DNA of 7,214 nt from Ignavibacteriales bacterium UBA6490 (GTDB lineage: Bacteria; Bacteroidota; Ignavibacteria; Ignavibacteriales; Ignavibacteriaceae): the NCBI GenBank assembly GCA_002435365.1, contig DJMM01000035.1, forward strand, positions 135,926 to 143,139, in the 5' to 3' direction. The notes under the pieces are model-generated. The model was not told the DNA's origin and ran no database searches. It saw nothing but the letters and a program-made list of their open reading frames with translations. Both the position numbers and the translations under genes were made by a program. How positions within the stretch are numbered: the first letter of the stretch is position 1; every line of letters begins with the position of its first letter. Shown piece by piece: positions 1-5,129 of this stretch.

Positions 1-28
1 TGCGTTTGGGACTTTCTGACGGTACTAC

Positions 29-1255
29 TTAGTTAAGAAAGGTTTCAACCTTTTTAAGTTCGTCGAATGCTTTTATGCTCTTGAAGTATTTCCGCGCATT
101 ATTCAGGTGAGAAGTGCTCTCACCGGTATTGCCCAATTCCTTGTATAGAAGTCCAAGCTCAAAAGAGGTTTCTGCATAGTTATATTTATTTGAAACTTCT
201 TTATTGATTCTAAGACTGGTAAGGAAGCAGTTTTCGGCGGCGGTATAATTATTAAGGTTTCGATGAATCACACCTTTTAGCTTATAGATATCTGCAACTG
301 ACAGTTTGTCATTCAGCTTGTATGCAAGCTCCATCGATCTGTCGGCAAAAGCGGAGGCAAGATTATTATCGTTTTGTTTAATATAAATATGTGCTTTACC
401 CTGGAAGCAAAGGATAACCTGGTTAAGATATCCTAATCTTTCCGCGATGGCAAGGCTTTCATCGAATTCGGAGAGTGCGGATGTATAATCCTCCATCTTC
501 GAATAAACCATACCTGTATTGTAGTGAATTTCGGCAATGCGTTTATAATTGCTGATGCGCTTAAAGCTTACCTGGGCGCGTTTCAGGTAGAGAAGAGCAT
601 TTTTAAAATCTTCCATTATAAGGTTCATTATACCGAGATTTATCTCCACCATTCCGAGGAGAGAAATATCATTTGTATGTTTCAGCAGTTCAAAGCTGTA
701 CTCAAAATATTCCCGGGCCTTTGCCACATTGCCCATATCGCCATAGATCGTTCCGAATAAATTGTGGCATTTGGCTACCCCGTTCGGATTTTTTGAAACA
801 TTGAACAGTGCTAAAGCTCTTTTAATATATTTTATGCTGTTTTTCCATTTTGCCTGGCGGCTGAATATTTCGCCGATTGAAAGATTGGCATTAGCTTTAA
901 TATCGGCATACTTCTCCTCACCTTCAGTAAGTTCCAGAATACGGTTAAAGATATTAAGTGCGGTTTCAGGCTCCCCTTTGGTAATAGAAAAATCCCCGAG
1001 GAACGAGAGTAGCCCGAGTTTTTTATCTACACTGAACTTTTGTTCTGCAAATGTGGTAAGCAGATCCACCTGTGTATTAGTATAGAAGCTATTGAAAGAG
1101 TCAAGATTTCCGTCTTTTATTCCGGAAATCTTTGACGATAATTTATCAAAATCTTTAATATGCAGACGGAACTGCGAGTAAAATTCCTCAGCCTCACTCT
1201 TTGTAAGGTATCTGCTGATAAATTCTTCCAATAGGTTATCTTTATTGGTTCCCAT
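29..1255 (-). CDS. TPR-repeat protein, cytoplasmic
   Basis: A 408-residue protein built almost wholly of tetratricopeptide repeats, helical hairpins that usually bind other proteins or peptides. At least seven repeats keep an exact 40-residue step: their first helices begin near residues 121, 161, 201, 241, 281, 321 and 361, each with a small-aromatic pattern such as NLFGTIYGDMG, YNTGMVYSKMEDY and FELGLLYKELGN. A less clear repeat lies at about 82-110. The 40-residue rather than 34-residue step resembles Rap/PlcR- or LGN-type TPRs. Residues 1-75 are helical and unrecognised. There is no signal peptide, membrane segment or enzymatic domain. An in-frame TGA at 1259-1261, just before the ATG, fixes the start and rules out a missed leader. 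It lies 13 bp after the lipoprotein gene and is probably co-transcribed with it. No Shine-Dalgarno is visible. The partner and role are unknown; a scaffold or regulator is inference only. Confidence 0.9.
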   Translation of the reverse strand: MGTNKDNLLEEFISRYLTKSEAEEFYSQFRLHIKDFDKLSSKISGIKDGNLDSFNSFYTNTQVDLLTTFAEQKFSVDKKLGLLSFLGDFSITKGEPETALNIFNRILELTEGEEKYADIKANANLSIGEIFSRQAKWKNSIKYIKRALALFNVSKNPNGVAKCHNLFGTIYGDMGNVAKAREYFEYSFELLKHTNDISLLGMVEINLGIMNLIMEDFKNALLYLKRAQVSFKRISNYKRIAEIHYNTGMVYSKMEDYTSALSEFDESLAIAERLGYLNQVILCFQGKAHIYIKQNDNNLASAFADRSMELAYKLNDKLSVADIYKLKGVIHRNLNNYTAAENCFLTSLRINKEVSNKYNYAETSFELGLLYKELGNTGESTSHLNNARKYFKSIKAFDELKKVETFLN

Positions 1256-1268
1256 TATTCAGATTTTT

Positions 1269-1826
1269 TTATTCAATTGACTTTGCCCAACCCCATCTCG
1301 AAAAATGAGGTATTCTTGCTCCAATCACTCCAAGAGTATTTGTCGAAGGATTCACAATAAGCGAATCATACTGAGCCTTGTAAAAAACACCGCTGTCAGA
1401 AAGGAAATAAAATCCGACTGTTGAAGGATCGGTACCGTCCAGATTAACATTTTTATAAATCAGGTTAAGAATTAACGGAATCTTGAAAACGAACGGGCTG
1501 GGACGGTAATCCTGGAAAAAGGTTTCTTCATTGAAAGTAACCGATATATTTTCGCGGCCCTGAAAAGAACCCTTTAAAATAGTAAGTGAACCGTTTAATT
1601 CAATTTTTCCAAGGGTTTCATTTACAAGTATTTTACTTCCGGTATTGCCATTTACAGTTTCCGAAATTGTTAATTCTGTTTCACTCCGCAAAAAGTTATT
1701 TGGAGCTGCCAGCCATTCAATTTTCTGATCTGGCGTGTTTTGGGGTGAATCAACAATCATATCATCCGAGGTACATCCAGCGAGTACAAACAGGGAAAAA
1801 ATGCTTATAATCAAAAGTTTTTTCAT
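1269..1826 (-). CDS. Hypothetical lipoprotein with lipobox and LES-like acidic motif
   Basis: A 185-residue predicted lipoprotein. Residues 1-18 form a type II signal peptide: two lysines, a hydrophobic core, and lipobox LAGC with Cys18 as the lipidated residue. The residues after it, C-T-S-D-D, resemble the lipoprotein export signal of Bacteroidota (Ser plus acidic residues), which would place the protein on the outside of the outer membrane; this is an inference. The mature part is rich in alternating hydrophobic and polar residues, suggesting beta strands, and ends with HFSRWGWAKSIE. A closing HFSRWG-type element recalls ZU5-like beta domains, but I cannot assign a family. The ATG at 1826 is the first possible start after an in-frame TAA at 1848-1850. 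No Shine-Dalgarno is seen. It is the first gene of a likely two-gene unit with the TPR gene. Function is unknown. Confidence 0.87.
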   Translation of the reverse strand: MKKLLIISIFSLFVLAGCTSDDMIVDSPQNTPDQKIEWLAAPNNFLRSETELTISETVNGNTGSKILVNETLGKIELNGSLTILKGSFQGRENISVTFNEETFFQDYRPSPFVFKIPLILNLIYKNVNLDGTDPSTVGFYFLSDSGVFYKAQYDSLIVNPSTNTLGVIGARIPHFSRWGWAKSIE

Positions 1827-1893
1827 GACATCAACTACTTTATTTATTTATAGATACCAAATAGTAATGCGAAGTATATGCCAGAAACCATCG

Positions 1894-1905
1894 GTAATAT
1901 TTACT
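1894..1905. repeat. Copy 1 of a 12-bp near-palindromic repeat
   Basis: The sequence GTAATATTTACT recurs exactly at 2032-2043. Each copy is itself a small inverted repeat, GTAA-TAT-TTAC. This copy lies about 70 bp upstream of the lipoprotein start codon, a plausible place for an operator, but no regulator is identified. Confidence 0.4.
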
Positions 1906-1939
1906 TAAATGGACTGATATAACGAGATATTTTTTGTTA

Positions 1940-1952
1940 GGAATAGGATTCC
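1940..1952. repeat. Small palindrome with overlapping tandem repeat
   Basis: GGAAT, spacer AGG, ATTCC forms a 13-bp inverted repeat. The heptamer GAATAGG also appears twice, at 1941-1947 and 1953-1959, 12 bp apart. It lies about 115 bp upstream of the lipoprotein start, so a protein-binding site is possible, but nothing else supports it. Confidence 0.25.
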
Positions 1953-1982
1953 GAATAGGGAGATTTTTGGTCTGAAATTTTT

Positions 1983-2005
1983 AAAAAAGAAAGGGGATGT
2001 CCTTT
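1983..2005 (-). terminator. Weak candidate terminator of the marR-type operon
   Basis: On the minus strand, AAAGG pairs with CCTTT across a 6-base loop and is followed by C and six T. The stem is only 5 bp, so it is weak, but its orientation and position (about 77 bp past the esterase stop) suit the end of the three-gene transcript. Confidence 0.3.
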
Positions 2006-2030
2006 TTACTTAGAACGGATAAGATTTGAA

Positions 2031-2043
2031 AGTAATATTTACT
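2031..2043. repeat. Copy 2 of the near-palindromic repeat
   Basis: This copy has a longer inverted repeat than copy 1: AGTAA, spacer TAT, TTACT. It is 138 bp from copy 1 and about 40 bp beyond the esterase stop codon. It may be an operator half of a pair, or chance in A/T-rich DNA. Confidence 0.35.
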
Positions 2044-2081
2044 GTAACATTTTGAAATTGTGTATCGCATGAGAACAAAAT

Positions 2082-2699
2082 TTATTTTTTCTTTAGTTTT
2101 CCGGCTATTTTCTTCAATTCTTCTATCTCATCGTCAATAATTCCGTGAAAAGAACCCTGATAAATTGTGGTTTTAACTGCTGCGCCCATTTCACTGAAAA
2201 CTTTTTCAGTGAATTTCACTCTATCCAGCGGGATGTGGGGATCTTTCTCGCTGCAGCCTATAAAAACCGGCATTCCGGAGAACAAATTTTCTCTTCCGGT
2301 TATATTTGTAGAAATTATTCCGCCGCTTAACGCTGCCACACCTCCATACTTATCCGGATTACGGAATGCATATTCGAGCGCAAGACAGGCCCCCTGGGAA
2401 AATCCTGTAAGGATAATATTCCTTGTATTTATACCGCTCGTATTTAATTCCCTTAATACTTTTTCAATTATTCCAAGTGAATTATTAAGATAGGGCTGAT
2501 TGTTTCCGATCGGGGAAAGGAAACTGTAAGGATACCAGGAATTCGACGGTGCATTCGGTGCCGCATAAATAATCCCGTCGTCATTAATTGCACTTGCCAG
2601 GGTCATAATATCTTCAGCGGATGCTCCTCTTCCATGCAGCAGAATTACCGCGTATTCAGGATTGCCGCTTGCCGGATATTTATAGACTACATCATTCAA
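2082..2699 (-). CDS. Alpha/beta-hydrolase carboxylesterase, MhqD/phospholipase-carboxylesterase type
   Basis: A 205-residue serine hydrolase of the phospholipase/carboxylesterase family (COG0400), near full family length. LLHGRG at 20-25 is the oxyanion-hole loop. GFSQGA holds nucleophile Ser101, with likely Asp153 (SEKDPHIP) and His185 (SFHG) completing the triad. No signal peptide, so cytoplasmic. It overlaps the dioxygenase gene by 8 bp and is the last gene of the MarR-dioxygenase-esterase operon, the setting of Bacillus mhqD; a role in removing quinone-derived or other toxic esters is inferred from this context. The start is TTG: no ATG or GTG lies in frame before the catalytic fold, the next Met is residue 32 (after the oxyanion loop), and an in-frame TAA stands upstream at 2730-2732. 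GAGAGG lies 10 bases before the TTG. The true substrate is not readable from the sequence. Confidence 0.9.
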   Translation of the reverse strand: MNDVVYKYPASGNPEYAVILLHGRGASAEDIMTLASAINDDGIIYAAPNAPSNSWYPYSFLSPIGNNQPYLNNSLGIIEKVLRELNTSGINTRNIILTGFSQGACLALEYAFRNPDKYGGVAALSGGIISTNITGRENLFSGMPVFIGCSEKDPHIPLDRVKFTEKVFSEMGAAVKTTIYQGSFHGIIDDEIEELKKIAGKLKKK

Positions 2700-3621
2700 G
2701 TAAATAAACCCTCTCAGGGGAAGGTTCCTTTAACTGCTGAAGCGATTTTTCAATTACATTCCTTTTCGACTCAAACCATTCGGGCAGCTGCAGGATTTTG
2801 CCGAGGTCCTCTTTTTTTTCATCAACCAGGAATCCGGGCAGGTCAGTTGCTATCTCGAACAATATTCCGTTCGGTTCGCGGAAATAAACAGATTTGAAAT
2901 ATTTTCTATCTATAACTTCGGTTACTCTTAAATTAATTTGCATTAATAATTTACTAATTGTGTGCTGGTGAACTCTGTCAGCAGCCCTGAATGCAATATG
3001 ATGAATTGCCCCGGCACCCATAATTCCGGGAAAAGAATCAGGTGAGACTATCAAATCGATATTATTTCCAATGCTGCCCTCTGATTCAAAACGGTACCTT
3101 GATCCTTCATTTCCGATGAGATTAAATCCCAGCACGCCGGTAAGTACCGATTGTGATTTTGCCAGGCTTTCAACAGACAAGGTTGCGCTTTTAAATCCTC
3201 TGATAGCGGTATCTGATTTTTCCGCTCCGTTTTCGATAAGTTCAATTTCAATACCGTCCGGATCTTCGATACTTATTACATTCTCTCCGAATCTATCATA
3301 CGGGCCATCGAAAACAACTTTAAATTTCTTAAATCTCTCTTCCCAATATTTTAAAGAACCTGAAGGCACTGAAAAGGAGAGCGAAATTACCTGTCCTCTG
3401 CCTCTTCTTCCTTTGTTCGCATTTTTGCCCCACGGAAAAAATGTTAAGATAGTACCGGGCCGTCCGACTTCATCGCCGAAATAAAAATGGTATGTTCCCG
3501 GATCATCGAAGTTGACAGTTTTCTTTATCAGTTTTAGTTCAAGAATTCCTTCATAAAAATCGATATTCGTCTGCGGGTTTCCGGCAATGGCTGTAATATG
3601 GTGTATGCCTTTTGAATTCAT
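2692..3621 (-). CDS. Ring-cleaving dioxygenase, two-domain glyoxalase fold (MhqO/MhqE type)
   Basis: A 309-residue protein of two vicinal-oxygen-chelate (glyoxalase/bleomycin-resistance/dioxygenase) domains, the usual length for the MhqO/MhqE/LinE-like group. Domain 1 spans about residues 5-130 (GIHHITAIA start, DPDGIEIEL end); domain 2 about 143-262 (GAIHHIAFR, then YFREPNGILFEIATD). Likely metal ligands are His7 or His8, His207 or His208, and Glu256. Family members are metal-dependent enzymes thought to open hydroquinone or related rings; the substrate here is inferred. Residues 263-309 form a C-terminal tail (FLVDEKKEDLGKILQLP) typical of the group. The ATG at 3621 follows an in-frame TAA at 3628-3630, so the start is firm. 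It lies 10 bp after the MarR-type gene and overlaps the esterase gene, so the three are almost certainly one transcript. Confidence 0.92.
   Translation of the reverse strand: MNSKGIHHITAIAGNPQTNIDFYEGILELKLIKKTVNFDDPGTYHFYFGDEVGRPGTILTFFPWGKNANKGRRGRGQVISLSFSVPSGSLKYWEERFKKFKVVFDGPYDRFGENVISIEDPDGIEIELIENGAEKSDTAIRGFKSATLSVESLAKSQSVLTGVLGFNLIGNEGSRYRFESEGSIGNNIDLIVSPDSFPGIMGAGAIHHIAFRAADRVHQHTISKLLMQINLRVTEVIDRKYFKSVYFREPNGILFEIATDLPGFLVDEKKEDLGKILQLPEWFESKRNVIEKSLQQLKEPSPERVYLLE
2710..2715 (-). promoter_or_regulatory. Shine-Dalgarno-like site for the esterase TTG start
   Basis: On the minus strand GAGAGG lies 10 bases before the TTG at 2699, inside the end of the dioxygenase coding region. 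It supports the TTG as start. Because other genes here lack such sites, it may also be a coincidence of coding sequence, with translation coupled to termination of the upstream gene. Confidence 0.35.
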
Positions 3622-3631
3622 ATAGATTTAA

Positions 3632-4087
3632 TTAATCTCTGAGTTTATCAAGCAGGTTGTTTAATTGTCTGGCTTCGTCAAGCGTAAGAGATTTCATTAT
3701 ATTTTCGTTCAGTCTCCGGTTATTGATCTGCTTTAAAAGTTCGAAACCATCGTTAGTTAGGGTAATATCCACTGCACGGCGGTTTGACAGGCATTGTTTT
3801 CTCTCCACCAGTCCCTTTTTTCTAAGCTTTTCCACCAGTCTTGACACATTCGATGCATTATCGATCATATTATCGATGAGCAGGTTTACTGTAGCAGGAT
3901 TGGGGAACCGGGATTCCAGTATTCTTAATACATTATGCTGCTGCGGGGAAATATCATACTGCCTGAGCAAATTTATCTGCTGATGATTTATCCAGCTTCC
4001 CGTAAAGAGCAAATTGGTATTAAGCTTGTGATACTCGCTTTCAAAAGTCTGCTGTTTTATTGCGTCTTCTATTTTCATATACTGCAT
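3632..4087 (-). CDS. MarR-family transcriptional regulator, MhqR-like by context
   Basis: A 151-residue winged-helix regulator of the MarR family, normal length. Helix 1 and the dimer region are about 14-45. The DNA-binding part runs about 47-110: the turn RFPNPATVNLLID, recognition helix about 77-93 (NASNVSRLVEKLRKKG), then the wing with the family-typical NRRAVDITLT at 102-111. The C-terminal helices (about 112-151) complete the dimer. The only cysteine, Cys99, lies at the start of the wing, beside the DNA-contacting arginines. It is the first gene of the operon with the dioxygenase and esterase, so it likely represses its own operon and releases it when a quinone or similar ligand appears; this follows from the mhqR comparison, not from a visible ligand site. 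Met1 (4087) and Met4 (4078) are both possible starts; no Shine-Dalgarno separates them. Confidence 0.92.
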   Translation of the reverse strand: MQYMKIEDAIKQQTFESEYHKLNTNLLFTGSWINHQQINLLRQYDISPQQHNVLRILESRFPNPATVNLLIDNMIDNASNVSRLVEKLRKKGLVERKQCLSNRRAVDITLTNDGFELLKQINNRRLNENIMKSLTLDEARQLNNLLDKLRD

Positions 4088-4113
4088 GTAATATATGTGT
4101 CTATATATGTAAT
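4086..4113. promoter_or_regulatory. Candidate operator/promoter region of the marR-type operon
   Basis: Immediately before the MarR-type start codon, ATGTAAT occurs at 4086-4092 and again at 4107-4113. They are 21 bp apart, two helical turns, and separated by alternating TATATG steps. CATATA (4076-4081) and TATATG (4092-4097) form a further inverted repeat. Autoregulating MarR proteins often bind overlapping their own start, so this is a reasonable operator candidate. The sequence is low in complexity and does not resemble the Bacillus MhqR box (TATCT...AGATA), so confidence is low. Confidence 0.3.
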
Positions 4114-4198
4114 TTTTTTATTTCATATCACAGTAATGAATTGTATGAAGTTAATATTTTTATGGGCGGGTATAAAAGAAGTGCTGTTTAAAAAAAAT

Positions 4199-5041
4199 TT
4201 ATTCGCTGTATAAAGGATCCATTCCATATTTGCCGCATGAATACATCATCAGGAGGGAGGAAAGGTCGATAAGAGCTTTTTTCTGGTCCTCTGCGTGTAT
4301 TACCAGGTCATAGACTTCTGCAACGAACTGCATATTCTTCAGAATTTTTCTAAGCTCTTCATAGGTTGGCGAGCCATGCCAGTTAGCGACTTCTTTTATA
4401 AGCAGTTTGTCATGCCTCCGGAGGAATTCAGCGAATGATATAGTTCTTTTTGACAAGGGATTCCGGGGTCTGCAGATATTGATGAGATCGTTAAAATAAG
4501 TATCCCACTGCTGGGCAAGTTGTTTATTGCGGGAATGCATTACATATTTTGCTTTTTCAAGGGAGAAATTCGCTTTTGTAAGAACTTTTATCATCGATGT
4601 AAGTGCGTAGCCGTCATAGCTTATAAAGCCGTTATCGTTATCCTTATATTTCCATCTTTTAAGAAGCTGTTTGGGAGTGTAAGTAACAATTACTTTTTCA
4701 AGGGCGCTGTCTACAACTATAAATTTATTCTGCTGTTCATTTATAACCGTAAGCCAGTGTTCCCAGTTATCAACACTTAATATGCAGGGGAGACCTTGCT
4801 TTAAATGATTAACAAGAACCCTTACAGCTTCAACCGGTGTTTCGCGCCTGAAGTACTTCATTTTGCAGTCGAAACTTTTTGCTGCTTTTGCAAGACCTAT
4901 TTCATCAGTACCGTGCCACCATGTGCTTCCGGCCCTTTTACCAATTTCTTTTTCATTTTCAAACCGGCCAAGCATTACCAGACCATATTTTAGTGCAAAT
5001 GGTCCGCATTGGTATTTATATGGTTGGGGATAAAAGCTCAT
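4199..5041 (-). CDS. C39-like cysteine peptidase, cytoplasmic, with unrecognised C-terminal region
   Basis: A 280-residue protein whose first about 150 residues look like a papain-fold C39-like peptidase. Gln6 (oxyanion) and Cys12 (YQCGPFAL, nucleophile) have the classic six-residue spacing; His95 lies in NWEHWLTV and Asp111 in FIVVDSAL. The triad appears intact. Residues about 155-280 are helical and charged, and I do not recognise them. C39 domains of bacteriocin exporters are fused to ABC transporters that cleave double-glycine leaders; none is present here. The ATG at 5041 is certain: an in-frame TAA stands at 5045-5047 and the catalytic Cys follows by residue 12, so there is no signal peptide and the enzyme should be cytoplasmic. 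It is transcribed divergently from the ATP-grasp ligase, 88 bp away. Peptidase, transpeptidase or amidase activity are all possible; the substrate is unknown. Confidence 0.82.
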   Translation of the reverse strand: MSFYPQPYKYQCGPFALKYGLVMLGRFENEKEIGKRAGSTWWHGTDEIGLAKAAKSFDCKMKYFRRETPVEAVRVLVNHLKQGLPCILSVDNWEHWLTVINEQQNKFIVVDSALEKVIVTYTPKQLLKRWKYKDNDNGFISYDGYALTSMIKVLTKANFSLEKAKYVMHSRNKQLAQQWDTYFNDLINICRPRNPLSKRTISFAEFLRRHDKLLIKEVANWHGSPTYEELRKILKNMQFVAEVYDLVIHAEDQKKALIDLSSLLMMYSCGKYGMDPLYSE

Positions 5042-5129
5042 TAATTATAATATTTTGATCTGAAATTTAATTAATCCTATTAATTAAAAAAGCATAAAAT
5101 TTGGCTTAAAAAAGAAAAATCTCTAATTT
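5042..5129. promoter_or_regulatory. Shared divergent promoter region of peptidase and ligase genes
   Basis: This 88-bp, strongly A/T-rich spacer must carry promoters for both divergent genes. Boxes resembling the Bacteroidota -7 element are off by one base (TA-AAA-TTTG at 5095-5103, plus strand), and no matching TTG at the right distance is seen, so no promoter is assigned. Neither start codon has a Shine-Dalgarno. The notable element is the inverted repeat at 5066-5088. Confidence 0.5.
5066..5088. promoter_or_regulatory. Perfect 10-bp inverted repeat, candidate operator
   Basis: TTTAATTAAT, spacer CCT, ATTAATTAAA: both arms match without error over 10 bp. It lies 25 bp from the peptidase start and 41-47 bp from the ligase start, so one dimeric regulator could control both genes. 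The arms contain only A and T, which raises the chance of coincidence. It has no T-run placement that would suit a terminator. Confidence 0.4.

Larger units (their letters stand above)
1827..2081. other. Intergenic region upstream of the lipoprotein-TPR unit
   Basis: This A/T-rich 255-bp spacer separates the esterase stop from the lipoprotein start. It must hold the end of the MarR-dioxygenase-esterase transcript and probably the promoter for the lipoprotein gene, both on the minus strand. I saw no convincing sigma-70 promoter and no exact Bacteroidota -7 box (TAnnTTTG). What is visible is a 12-base repeat (1894-1905 and 2032-2043), a small palindrome (1940-1952) and a weak terminator-like hairpin (1983-2005). 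No reading frame here looks like a gene. Confidence 0.6.

Noticed and set aside
524..1085. Plus-strand open frames opposite the TPR gene
   Set aside because: They lie fully inside a clear repeat-bearing gene on the other strand, and their translations show no family motif or conserved pattern.
3071..3484. Plus-strand 137-codon open frame opposite the dioxygenase gene
   Set aside because: It is a shadow of a well-supported gene. It is rich in Ser and Pro, as expected from antisense of this composition, and has no start signal.
3624..3638. AGATT/AATCT inverted repeat at the MarR-dioxygenase junction as an operator
   Set aside because: The arms are only 5 bp and it sits inside an operon junction, where repressor binding would make little sense; probably chance in A/T-rich DNA.
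4122..4140. TTCAT/ATGAA inverted repeat upstream of the MarR-type gene
   Set aside because: The arms are 5 bp with a 9-bp non-pairing centre; too weak to list as a site on its own.
4199..5041. Bacteriocin exporter or double-glycine leader peptidase
   Set aside because: There is no ABC transporter or membrane segment in the protein or next to it, and no small precursor gene. The C-terminal region is soluble and helical.
5095..5103. Bacteroidota-type -7 promoter box for the ATP-grasp gene
   Set aside because: The spacing inside the box is one base too long and there is no TTG at the expected upstream distance.
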